Shown here: one piece after another, positions 1-6,725 of the stretch
How positions within the stretch are numbered: position 1 is the stretch's first letter
Layout: each line of letters opens with the position of its first letter
Origin: Bacteroides sp. UBA1773
GTDB lineage: Bacteria > Bacteroidota > Bacteroidia > Bacteroidales > Bacteroidaceae
Assembly: GCA_002315285.1 (NCBI GenBank)
Contig: DCGR01000063.1
Span: 1 to 8,293, forward strand
DNA length: 8,293 nt
Reading direction: 5' to 3'
Translations under genes and position numbers: made by a program
The notes under the pieces: generated by a model
Databases searched by the model: none
Seen by the model: the letters and a program-made list of their open reading frames with translations, nothing else
Told to the model about the DNA's origin: nothing

Positions 1-18
1 GCTCATGCCGAGCATACG

Positions 19-63
19 AAAAAAAGCAAGGTAACCTCCTTTCATACATTTGGTTACCTTGCT
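19..63 (-). terminator. Intrinsic terminator of the tRNA-fMet gene
   Basis: On the minus strand a perfect 12-bp stem (arms 52-63 and 25-36, AGCAAGGTAACC pairing with GGTTACCTTGCT) closes a 15-base loop and is followed directly by seven T residues (19-25). It begins two bases after the encoded CCA end of the tRNA. The long stem plus T-run is a textbook Rho-independent terminator, so the tRNA appears to be transcribed alone. Confidence 0.9.
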
Positions 64-65
64 AT

Positions 66-140
<75 letters not shown>

Positions 141-160
141 ATGTTTCGTATTTCCGAGTG

Positions 161-191
161 CAAAGGTACGCATTATTTTTAATAACGCAAA
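161..191 (-). promoter_or_regulatory. Bacteroidetes-type promoter of tRNA-fMet
   Basis: On the minus strand TACCTTTG (161-168) matches the Bacteroidetes -7 consensus TAnnTTTG exactly. TTTG (188-191) lies 19 bases upstream and matches the -33 element and its usual spacing. The -7 box ends about 20 bases before the mature tRNA 5' end, leaving a short leader for RNase P removal. This is the known sigma-ABfr promoter architecture and is one of the best clues to the host phylum. Confidence 0.82.
169..188. promoter_or_regulatory. AT-rich near-palindrome, possible TetR operator
   Basis: The 20 bases between the tRNA-fMet -33 and -7 boxes form a near-perfect inverted repeat: CGCATTATT, TT, TAATAACGC with a slightly off-centre axis. 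TetR regulators often bind such dyads next to their own gene, and the divergent TetR gene starts 72 bases away. Binding here would also cover the tRNA promoter spacer. The symmetry is seen directly; the operator role is inference, and AT-rich spacers can be symmetric by chance. Confidence 0.25.
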
Positions 192-229
192 TTATTTCAT
201 GATTTTTTTCTCCATTCATCGAAAAAGTA

Positions 230-237
230 TAATTTTG
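230..237 (+). promoter_or_regulatory. -7 box of the TetR gene promoter
   Basis: TAATTTTG matches the Bacteroidetes -7 consensus TAnnTTTG exactly. The -33 region 19 bases upstream is only TTTC within a T-run, a weaker match. Transcription would begin near base 243. That places the GTG at 242 at or before the transcript start, which favours the ATG at 260 as the real start of the regulator. Confidence 0.6.
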
Positions 238-259
238 CATTGTGATTGCGACAAGAAAA

Positions 260-850
260 ATGCAGGCCTCGAAAACTAAAATGCAAATCCTTGATGTAGC
301 ACGTCAGCTATTTGCTCGCAATGGATTTGACTATGTCACCATTGGCGACATCGCTGACGCGTCGAAAAAAGGACGACGAACCATCTACACATATTTTAAG
401 AACAAATATGAACTTTACGCCGCTGTAGTAGAATCAGAACTGCTCATTGTGGAAAGCGCCGTAGAGGAGGTGGCAAGTTCCTCATTGCCTCCTCAGTACA
501 AAATCCTGCAATTCGTACGCACCCACCTCGAAACAATCAAGACGGTAGTTTATCGGAATGGAACCCTTCGGGCCAATTTCTTCCGTAGCATCTGGCGGGT
601 TGAATGTTCGCGCAGGCAACTCGATGAAAAAGAATTGATTCTTCTCCGGCAAATCATAGGTGAGGGGGTGGCAAATGGTGTCTTCGACGTTGACAACATA
701 GCCATAACAGCCGAAATCTTCCTGTGTAGCCTGAAGGGATTGGAGCCACCTTTCATCAAAGGCATCATCACAGACCGTGAAGCCAGTCTGAGTGGTTGGA
801 AATACATGAGGAAAATCGTTTTAGGCGCATTGGGATGTAAGGAATTATAA
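260..850 (+). CDS. TetR/AcrR-family transcriptional regulator
   Basis: This encodes a 196-residue protein of usual TetR length. The N-terminal part (about residues 8-55) has the classic TetR DNA-binding layout: a first helix (ILDVARQLFARNGF), then the helix-turn-helix (TIGDIADASKKGRRTIYTYF) ending in the family pattern TIYTYFKNKYEL. The remaining residues, about 60-196, form the helical ligand and dimer domain, whose sequence does not reveal the ligand. The start is taken at ATG 260 because the -7 box at 230-237 would put the transcript start beyond the in-frame GTG at 242; ATG 281 is too close to the first helix. The gene is followed 28 bases later by a fabG-type reductase, so a role in fatty-acid gene control is plausible but only inferred from the neighbour. 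Confidence 0.88.
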   Translation: MQASKTKMQILDVARQLFARNGFDYVTIGDIADASKKGRRTIYTYFKNKYELYAAVVESELLIVESAVEEVASSSLPPQYKILQFVRTHLETIKTVVYRNGTLRANFFRSIWRVECSRRQLDEKELILLRQIIGEGVANGVFDVDNIAITAEIFLCSLKGLEPPFIKGIITDREASLSGWKYMRKIVLGALGCKEL

Positions 851-878
851 CGAAAACAGATAAAAAAGGGAAATCGAT

Positions 879-1625
879 ATGGGATTACTAACAGGAAAAA
901 ACGCGCTCATTACAGGAGCCGCACGTGGAATAGGCAAGGCTGTGGCCTTGAAGTTCGCTGCCGAAGGTGCCAACATTGCATTCACCGATTTAGTCATTGA
1001 TGAGAATGCCCAAGCAACCGAGAACGAATTAGCCGCCTTGGGCGTAAAAGTGAAAGGATATGCGTCGGACGCTGCTGATTTCACGGATACGGAACGGGTT
1101 GTGGCACAGGTCAAGGAGGAGTTCGGTAATATCGATGTGCTGGTCAACAACGCCGGCATAACAAAGGACGGACTAATGCTACGCATGAGCGAAGTACAGT
1201 GGGATGCCGTCATCAACGTGAACCTGAAATCGGCATTCAACTTCATCCACGCTTGTTCTCCCATCATGATGCGACAGCGTAGCGGATCCATCATCAACAT
1301 GGCTTCAGTGGTGGGTATCCACGGTAATGCCGGACAATGCAACTATGCCGCCTCAAAGGCAGGGCTCATCGCTCTGGCCAAATCCATCGCCCAAGAATTG
1401 GGCTCGCGTGGCATACGCGCCAACAGCATCGCTCCTGGCTTCATCATTACCGAAATGACAGCACAACTGCCTGAAGAAGTTCGTGCCGAATGGGTCAAAA
1501 AGATACCACTGCGCCGAGGAGGCACACCCGAGGACATTGCCAACATCGCCACATTCCTGGCTTCCGACATGTCCTCCTACATGACAGGACAAGTTATCGA
1601 GGTTGACGGTGGAATGGGCATGTAA
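879..1625 (+). CDS. fabG: 3-oxoacyl-[acyl-carrier-protein] reductase, FabG type
   Basis: This is a 248-residue classical short-chain dehydrogenase, the normal FabG length. The Rossmann cofactor loop TGAARGIG is at residues 12-19 and NNAG at 90-93. The catalytic set is N115, S143, Y156 and K160 (YAASK). The C-terminal end VDGGMGM is typical of FabG. FabG reduces 3-oxoacyl-ACP to 3-hydroxyacyl-ACP with NADPH in the cytoplasmic type II fatty-acid elongation cycle. Many SDR enzymes share these motifs, but overall similarity favours FabG over a side-pathway dehydrogenase. The gene follows the TetR gene after 28 bases, and the next start codon comes three bases after its stop, so they are probably co-transcribed. 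Confidence 0.88.
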   Translation: MGLLTGKNALITGAARGIGKAVALKFAAEGANIAFTDLVIDENAQATENELAALGVKVKGYASDAADFTDTERVVAQVKEEFGNIDVLVNNAGITKDGLMLRMSEVQWDAVINVNLKSAFNFIHACSPIMMRQRSGSIINMASVVGIHGNAGQCNYAASKAGLIALAKSIAQELGSRGIRANSIAPGFIITEMTAQLPEEVRAEWVKKIPLRRGGTPEDIANIATFLASDMSSYMTGQVIEVDGGMGM

Positions 1626-1628
1626 GCC

Positions 1629-2318
1629 ATGACAGTAGTTTACGAGGACAATCACCTCATCATTGTCAACAAGACAGCCTCTGAAATCGTACAAGGCGAC
1701 AAGACTGGTGACGAGCCACTTTCCGAAATCGTAAAGCAATACATCAAGGATGTCTATGCCAAGCCTGGAGCCGTCTTTTTGGGCGTAGCCCATCGGTTGG
1801 ACAGACCCGTGAGCGGACTTGTGGTGTTTGCCCGCACAAGCAAGGCACTGACCCGCCTCAACGACATGTTCCGCAATGGTGAAGTAAAGAAAACCTATTG
1901 GGCCATCACCCGACAATGTCCACCCAGCCCAGAGGCCGACCTGACACACTGGTTGGTGCGCAACGAGAAACAGAACAAATCGTATGCCTACGACCATGAG
2001 GTGTCGGGCTCAAAAAAAGCCATGCTTCACTACAAGGTATTGGCTCACTCCGACAATTATCACTTGCTTGAGGTTAATCTCATGACAGGTCGTCATCACC
2101 AGATTCGTTGTCAACTGTCGAAAATAGGATGTCCCATCAAGGGAGACCTTAAATATGGCGCACAGAGGTCGAATGCCGATGGCAGCATCAGCCTACATGC
2201 ACGCAGCATTTCCTTCGTACATCCGGTGTCGAAGAACCAAATCTGCATCGATGCCAGCGTACCCGATGACAAACTTTGGAAAGCCTTCGAGAATGAAAGT
2301 CAATCGGTTCAGTCTTGA
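1629..2318 (+). CDS. RluA-family RNA pseudouridine synthase
   Basis: This encodes a 229-residue single-domain pseudouridine synthase, an enzyme that isomerises uridines in rRNA or tRNA. The motif HRLDRPVSG (residues 55-63) contains the catalytic Asp58. Further family signatures are GRHHQIR (154-160), GDLKYGA (172-178) and LHA near 189-191. There is no N-terminal S4 domain, so it is a short RluA-type rather than an RluB/RluD-type protein. The target uridine cannot be read from the sequence. It starts three bases after the fabG stop, and its last 26 bases overlap the peptidase gene in another frame, suggesting translational coupling in one operon. Confidence 0.9.
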   Translation: MTVVYEDNHLIIVNKTASEIVQGDKTGDEPLSEIVKQYIKDVYAKPGAVFLGVAHRLDRPVSGLVVFARTSKALTRLNDMFRNGEVKKTYWAITRQCPPSPEADLTHWLVRNEKQNKSYAYDHEVSGSKKAMLHYKVLAHSDNYHLLEVNLMTGRHHQIRCQLSKIGCPIKGDLKYGAQRSNADGSISLHARSISFVHPVSKNQICIDASVPDDKLWKAFENESQSVQS

Positions 2319-3522
2319 CAACGGATTGCGTGTGGTTCATGCCGAAATGCCCGAAACACGCATGGTGGCACTCAACCTGTTGTTCGATGTGGGTTCGCGC
2401 GATGAGGACCCTGAGTTGACGGGCTTGGCTCACTTGTTGGAACATCTCATGTTTTGCGGCACCACTCATGTTCCCGATTACGATGCCGCAGTCCAAAACG
2501 CGGGAGCATTTACCAATGCCTGGACCAATACCGACATCACGAACTACTACATCACATTGCCTTACCAGAATGTCGAGACGGCCTTTTGCTTAGAGAGCGA
2601 CCGCATGTGTTCACTCAACTTACAGCCACAATCGCTGAAAGTGCAACAGCAAGTGGTGATGGAGGAGTTCAAGCAAAACAATCTCAACAAGCCTTTCGGA
2701 CAGGCCTTCCATCATTTGCGGGCGTTGGCATACAAGACACATCCGTATCGTTGGCCTACCATCGGCAAGGATCTCGAGCACATCAGCCGCATCAATCTCA
2801 CCAACTTACGTGAGTTCTATTCCTATCACTATGCGCCCAACAATGCCATACTGGCTGTAACGGGACATATCAGCCTAAACGAGGTGCAGCATCTTGCCAT
2901 AAAATGGTTCGCCCATCTTCCATCGGGAACGGCAATCGCACGCAAACTGACTCCGGAACCTCCGCAACAAGAAAAAAGCACCCTTGCCTTGCAGGAGTCC
3001 ACACCAACCGAAGCATTTTATATGGCATTCCACATAGGTCATCGACTTGACACACGCTTTCATGTTTTCGACCTCATGAGCGACGTGTTGGGGGGCGGAA
3101 TGTCAAACCGTCTGCGCAACCATTTGGTTTACAAGTCTGGCGTAGCCCTCTACACCAATTGTTTCATCGACAACAGCCTCGATCCGGGACTCTTTTACAT
3201 CTGCGGCAAACCCGCATCAGGAGTCACACTCACCGAACTCGAAGAAGCTGTGTGGAAAGAAATTCAAGCCCTTTCCTCCCAGCCTGTCAGTCAAGAGGAA
3301 TTCCGGAAAGTGAAGAACCAATTCGAGAGCCACTATGTGTTCGACAATCTCAACTATCTCAACGTAGCCACCAATCTCGCCTTTTATGAATTGTTGGGCG
3401 ATGCCAATCTGATGAATGAGCAAGTGGAACGGTATGAAAACGTAACCGCCGAGCAAGTTCTTCAATCGGCATCCGAATGCCTTGTCGAAAGCAACTGTTC
3501 GGTGGTGAAATACTTAATTTGA
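2293..3522 (+). CDS. M16-family zinc metallopeptidase
   Basis: This encodes a 409-residue protein with the inverted zinc motif of M16 peptidases, HLLEH at residues 47-51, in which both His bind zinc and Glu50 is catalytic. The distal zinc ligand is probably E124 or E125 (VVMEEF). A second M16 half follows, with the glycine-rich loop LGGGMSNRL (about 266-274). The length fits the two-domain M16B group, related to mitochondrial processing peptidase and bacterial PqqL/YmxG-like proteins. There is no signal peptide, so it is probably cytoplasmic. ATG 2293 is chosen because the protein then begins with FSLDNGLRV, the usual M16 opening; the open frame runs upstream to 2155 but that extension is shadow sequence of the pseudouridine synthase. 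Substrate unknown. Confidence 0.9.
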   Translation: MKVNRFSLDNGLRVVHAEMPETRMVALNLLFDVGSRDEDPELTGLAHLLEHLMFCGTTHVPDYDAAVQNAGAFTNAWTNTDITNYYITLPYQNVETAFCLESDRMCSLNLQPQSLKVQQQVVMEEFKQNNLNKPFGQAFHHLRALAYKTHPYRWPTIGKDLEHISRINLTNLREFYSYHYAPNNAILAVTGHISLNEVQHLAIKWFAHLPSGTAIARKLTPEPPQQEKSTLALQESTPTEAFYMAFHIGHRLDTRFHVFDLMSDVLGGGMSNRLRNHLVYKSGVALYTNCFIDNSLDPGLFYICGKPASGVTLTELEEAVWKEIQALSSQPVSQEEFRKVKNQFESHYVFDNLNYLNVATNLAFYELLGDANLMNEQVERYENVTAEQVLQSASECLVESNCSVVKYLI

Positions 3523-3723
3523 GAAGTTGTAGTCTCATAAGTACCATTCCAATCCCATAAGGGATTAACCGTAACTATTCAGGCCGTGTAAGGCATACCT
3601 ACTTTTCTGGAATTAACAATCAGTCCAGAAGTGTTAAACAAACGTAATAATTATAGTTGGCTAAATGGCTGACTTTTTAAAGTGGACTCATATTTCGGTA
3701 TTATGCACAAGTGCAAACGCAGC
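3523..3723. other. Non-coding gap between convergent genes
   Basis: This stretch follows the M16 peptidase stop and precedes the hairpin at 3724. I see no credible coding frame. Two small inverted repeats are present: AATCCC/GGGATT near 3551-3566 and TTCTGGA (3605-3611) with TCCAGAA (3624-3630). Neither is followed by a clear T-run, so I do not call them terminators. The remainder is AT-rich and unremarkable. Confidence 0.5.
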
Positions 3724-3757
3724 GAGAGCTACTCCACGGGCAGGTGGGGTGGCTCTC
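3724..3757 (+). terminator. Hairpin between M16 peptidase and thiD, probable terminator
   Basis: A 14-bp stem (arms 3724-3737 and 3744-3757) with a six-base GGGCAG loop. In plus-strand RNA all 14 positions pair, two as G-U wobbles; in minus-strand RNA those two become A-C mismatches. The plus-strand tail (GTCCTTCATTTTCC) is moderately T-rich. The stem also lies six bases past the thiD stop on the other strand, so it could act in both directions. The pairing asymmetry suggests it works better for the plus-strand operon. No strong T-run on either side limits confidence. Confidence 0.5.
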
Positions 3758-3762
3758 GTCCT

Positions 3763-4641
3763 TCATTTTCCGTTCGTTTGGCCGGCAGTATCGCTTGCGC
3801 GATTCCACCTTTTCGGATGGTCGCTATGCTCCGCCGCAGATGCTGCAAAGAAATGATGGACAGGACCATGGCCATGACCGATGCGATACTTCGCCCCCTC
3901 AATGATGGCTTGGCTGATGTATTGCTTGGCCTTTGCCACGGCATCGGGCAATGTCAGCCCCTTGGCCAGCTGTGCTGCCAACGCCGACGAAAGCGTGCAG
4001 CCTGTGCCGTGGGTGTTCACGGTGGGGATGCGTGCAGACTCGTAATAATGACACTGATGCGCCTCATTGTCGTAAAGCACATCGGTAAGTGTGTCGCCTA
4101 CAAGATGCCCAGCCTTCAACAACACCGATGTGTGGAATGCCTCGGCCAACCGACGCGCAACCTCGGCCAACCGACCCTGACCGTCGATTGTCGTTCCAGA
4201 CAACACTTCCGCTTCCGGAATGTTTGGCGTAATGACCCGAGCCATAGGAATCAGTTCCTGCCTGAGGGTTTGGACAGCATCCAACATCATCAGTCTGTCG
4301 CCTGACGTGGCCACCATGACAGGATCGAGCACAATGTTGGCAGCATGGAATTGCCGCAACGCACAGGCTACCGCCCTTATCACCACGGGCGAATGGAGCA
4401 TGCCTATCTTGATGGCATCTGCGCCAATGTCGCCCAACACGGCATTGATTTGTCCGCTTACCATTTCGGAAGGAATTTCCTGTACCGCCTGCACGCCCAG
4501 CGTGTTCTGCACCGTAATGGCCGTAATGGCAGAAGCAGCATAACATCCATTGGCGGAAATCGACTTTATGTCGGCCTGGATGCCTGCACCTCCGCCCGAA
4601 TCGCTTCCTGCAATTGTCAATACACGTTTATACGTTTTCAT
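3763..4641 (-). CDS. thiD: Hydroxymethylpyrimidine (phosphate) kinase ThiD
   Basis: This encodes a 292-residue ribokinase-fold enzyme. ThiD phosphorylates HMP to HMP-P and then to HMP-PP, the pyrimidine donor for thiamin phosphate synthase, in the cytoplasm. Seen directly are the N-terminal AGSDSGGGAGIQAD (11-24), DPVMV (106-110) and the anion-hole motif HGTGCTLS (211-218) with catalytic Cys215, followed by the terminal family motif GHGHGPVHH (255-263). The protein then runs about 29 residues further, with a polar, basic tail, longer than the usual 260-275 residues. The start lies three bases after the stop of the ThiE-TenA gene, so it is the last gene of the operon. PdxK-type pyridoxal kinase activity is possible in this family, but the context favours ThiD. 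Confidence 0.94.
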   Translation of the reverse strand: MKTYKRVLTIAGSDSGGGAGIQADIKSISANGCYAASAITAITVQNTLGVQAVQEIPSEMVSGQINAVLGDIGADAIKIGMLHSPVVIRAVACALRQFHAANIVLDPVMVATSGDRLMMLDAVQTLRQELIPMARVITPNIPEAEVLSGTTIDGQGRLAEVARRLAEAFHTSVLLKAGHLVGDTLTDVLYDNEAHQCHYYESARIPTVNTHGTGCTLSSALAAQLAKGLTLPDAVAKAKQYISQAIIEGAKYRIGHGHGPVHHFFAASAAEHSDHPKRWNRASDTAGQTNGK

Positions 4642-4644
4642 CGT

Positions 4645-5913
4645 TCATTGTCCTTTATATCCATAATCCCAAAAATCGTATTCAAACTGTGCCGCCTCCT
4701 GATAGTTCTGCGCCATACGCTCACGTGTAGCCTCATCGACATGCTGTGCCCACTCGTCGATGAGGTCCACTACGGTCTTCACACCTTCCGTAAATTCCTC
4801 GTTACCGTACTCCTGTATCCACTCCTTATAAGGATTCTCCTCCATCCGGGCAATACGCAGGATGTACAGTCCGACCTCGCTGTAGATCCACATGCAAGGG
4901 AGCATGGCAGCCAATGCCTCCTCCTTGGAACCTCCATCCAATGCAGCCTGCGTATGTGCGTTATAGGCAACAGTAACCCATGACGGCTCAGGTACAGCCT
5001 TGATTCCAAACCGACCGATGAGCAATTCGTGCATTGCTTTCTCGCCCTCCAAACCCGACTGCGCAAACATGCGGAACATGTCGCGTTGAGCCTCATCACC
5101 GATCATATCGGCAAGCTGGAACATCTGCCGCCCATAATTGCCCAAATACAACTCGTCCTGTGCAATGTAACGCCCGAATCGCCCGGCATCGAGTACTCCC
5201 AATGCCAACTCCTGAATGAACGGATGACGAAGAATCCTGCAGAATGTGCTTGAGGACCTGTTCCAAACATGCCGACTCCACCTGTCGCAAACGAGAGAGC
5301 GAAGCCTACGAGTGGCAAAACGGACGTCATGAGATCCCATGATGGCACTCACCACCGCGACACCATTCACACCACAATCCATCACACCAGGAATGGTTTG
5401 TGCATTCATGCCACCGATGGCAACCGTTGGATGTACCGATTGACGCACTGCCTGACGCAACCCATCCAGTCCGAAAGGCTTGGCTGTGTCGTGCTTGGTA
5501 GCAGTGGCAAAGACAGGTGAAAGGCCAATATAATCGACATCCAAACGGTTCGCCTCGCTTACCTGTTGCAAGTTCTCGACCGACAAGCCTATAATCTTAT
5601 CCGGTCCGAGCAAACGTCTGGCCACATCGTATGGCATATCGCTTTGGCCAATATGTACGCCATCAGCATCGACAGCCAGTGCGACATCAATCCTGTCATT
5701 GATAATCAGCGGCACACCATAGGGTTTCAACATGCGTTCCAACGTTTGCGCCAATGCCACAAAGCGAGCAGTAGGGCAATCCTTCTCGCGTAGCTGCACC
5801 ATGGTTACACCGGCTTTCACAGCCTGTTCCACCGTTTCCGCCAGGTCCTTCCCCTGCAGCAAGCCACGGTCGGTAACAAGATAAAGTGACAAGTCAAAGT
5901 CCATAAATTTCAT
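4645..5913 (-). CDS. ThiE-TenA fusion: thiamin phosphate synthase plus aminopyrimidine aminohydrolase
   Basis: One open frame of 422 residues carries two thiamin enzymes. Residues 1 to about 208 are ThiE, which couples HMP-PP and thiazole phosphate: YLVTDRG (11-17), VQLREKD (39-45), INDR (71-74), HIGQSDMP (87-94), GLSPVF (120-125), AIGGMN (165-170) and VVSAI (187-191). Residues about 212-422 are TenA, which hydrolyses aminopyrimidines from thiamin breakdown: HPFIQEL (230-236), AQDELYL (251-257) with D253, catalytic Cys340 in LLPCMWIYSEVG, and E411 in FEYDFW. The linker is almost absent. The start is ATG 5913 or ATG 5904, both overlapping the end of thiM; the open frame extends to 5964 but only through thiM shadow. 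Residues 218-225 look unlike TenA (see findings). Confidence 0.9.
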   Translation of the reverse strand: MKFMDFDLSLYLVTDRGLLQGKDLAETVEQAVKAGVTMVQLREKDCPTARFVALAQTLERMLKPYGVPLIINDRIDVALAVDADGVHIGQSDMPYDVARRLLGPDKIIGLSVENLQQVSEANRLDVDYIGLSPVFATATKHDTAKPFGLDGLRQAVRQSVHPTVAIGGMNAQTIPGVMDCGVNGVAVVSAIMGSHDVRFATRRLRSLVCDRWSRHVWNRSSSTFCRILRHPFIQELALGVLDAGRFGRYIAQDELYLGNYGRQMFQLADMIGDEAQRDMFRMFAQSGLEGEKAMHELLIGRFGIKAVPEPSWVTVAYNAHTQAALDGGSKEEALAAMLPCMWIYSEVGLYILRIARMEENPYKEWIQEYGNEEFTEGVKTVVDLIDEWAQHVDEATRERMAQNYQEAAQFEYDFWDYGYKGQ

Positions 5914-6652
5914 CGATAAAGACTGATTGGAAACTTCCAGGAGAATGGACCTGCTCGGCGGCACGCTGTCCGGCCAGACCCATGGCCATCATGCCACAAG
6001 TCGTGGCAACAAACACATCGGTGTCGAGGGCTGCAAACGAAGCCACGACCGCTGATGCCGTACACCCCATGGCCGTGACCTTGGTCATCAGGAACGAGCC
6101 GTAGGTAACGGTTGATAGCCGAGACCCACAGACAATATAGTCGGTGTCTCCGCTTACCACCACCACTGCACCATAACGGCGAGACACCTCTTGTGCCGCT
6201 TCCATTGCCATGTTGGCCTGTGCGTCGCTGTCCACACCTTTCCCCATCACGTGCCTGCCCGACAAGGCAAGAATCTCAGATGCATTGCCCTTGATGACCG
6301 TGGGACGGCACTCCTCGATGATGCGTTGTGCCGCTTTCAGCCTATATGAAGTAAAACCCACTCCCACGGGATCGAACACCATGTTCTTATGTAGCGCGTA
6401 CATGGCCCTGCCGGCACGACACATGACATCTATCCAGTCGCCATCGAGAGTCCCGATGTTGAGCACCAAGGCATCGGCCTTGCGGGCTATTTCTTCCGCT
6501 TCCTCCGGAGCATCCGACATGATGGGCGATGCGCCTAAAGCCAGCAACACATTGGCGCTGAAATTCATCGCCACATAATTGGTGATGTTGTATATCAATG
6601 GCCGATGCTGGCGAATGAGATTGACTTTCTCATGTAACACTTGTATATCCAT
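5894..6652 (-). CDS. thiM: Hydroxyethylthiazole kinase ThiM
   Basis: This encodes a 252-residue enzyme that phosphorylates hydroxyethylthiazole, salvaging the thiazole half of thiamin. Motifs seen are YNITNYVAMN (21-30), the substrate-loop MSDAPEE (45-51), NIGTLD (65-70), DPVGVG (94-99), KGNASEI (121-127) and the anion-hole MGCTAS (195-200) with Cys197. Length is typical for ThiM. It is the first gene of the operon; its ATG lies seven bases after the T-run of the riboswitch terminator, with no Shine-Dalgarno sequence, as is common in Bacteroidetes. The 3' end overlaps the ThiE start by 11 or 20 bases, indicating coupled translation. Confidence 0.95.
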   Translation of the reverse strand: MDIQVLHEKVNLIRQHRPLIYNITNYVAMNFSANVLLALGASPIMSDAPEEAEEIARKADALVLNIGTLDGDWIDVMCRAGRAMYALHKNMVFDPVGVGFTSYRLKAAQRIIEECRPTVIKGNASEILALSGRHVMGKGVDSDAQANMAMEAAQEVSRRYGAVVVVSGDTDYIVCGSRLSTVTYGSFLMTKVTAMGCTASAVVASFAALDTDVFVATTCGMMAMGLAGQRAAEQVHSPGSFQSVFIDEIYGL

Positions 6653-6659
6653 ACTTCAT

Positions 6660-6695
6660 AAAAAAACAAAACCACATTTCACAAGGAAATGCGGC
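6660..6695 (-). terminator. Intrinsic terminator of the TPP riboswitch (expression platform)
   Basis: On the minus strand GCCGCATTTC (6686-6695) pairs over all ten positions, two by G-U wobble, with GAAATGTGGT (6671-6680) across a five-base loop. It is followed by TTTGTTTTTTT (6660-6670). This intrinsic terminator lies between the TPP aptamer and the thiM start codon at 6652, so it must be read through for operon expression. It is therefore the natural off-state structure of the riboswitch. Confidence 0.88.
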
Positions 6696-6725
6696 TTATC
6701 GCTAATAAATCTGACGTATTTCCTC
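6683..6725 (-). promoter_or_regulatory. Possible antiterminator pairing of the TPP riboswitch
   Basis: In the minus-strand RNA GAGGAAAU (6718-6725), at the 3' edge of the aptamer, can pair with AUUUCCUU (6683-6690), which overlaps the 5' arm of the terminator: seven Watson-Crick pairs and one G-U. Forming it would break the terminator, while TPP binding would hold the first segment in helix P1. The complementarity is seen directly; the switching mechanism is inferred from other TPP riboswitches. Confidence 0.6.

Noticed and set aside
242..259. GTG start for the TetR regulator
   Set aside because: The -7 box at 230-237 predicts transcription starting near 243, so the GTG would not be usefully transcribed; ATG 260 leaves a normal N-terminus.
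1353..1997. Long minus-strand open frame (214 codons) opposite fabG and the pseudouridine synthase
   Set aside because: It spans the fabG/rluA joint on the opposite strand and its translation is Cys/His/Gly-rich without any recognisable motif; it is a shadow of the real genes.
2155..2292. Upstream extension of the M16 peptidase frame
   Set aside because: The 46 extra residues lie wholly inside the pseudouridine synthase gene, show no M16 or signal-peptide character, and the protein begins normally at ATG 2293.
3605..3630. Terminator after the M16 peptidase
   Set aside because: The 7-bp stem with a 12-base loop has no following T-run; the hairpin at 3724-3757 is a better candidate.
3682..4305. 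Plus-strand open frames opposite thiD, and similar frames opposite thiE-tenA
   Set aside because: Arg/Cys/His-rich composition typical of antisense reading; thiD and the fusion on the minus strand have full sets of catalytic motifs.
5914..5964. Upstream extension of the ThiE-TenA frame to 5964
   Set aside because: These bases encode the C-terminal end of ThiM in another frame; ThiE homology begins only at about 5904-5913.
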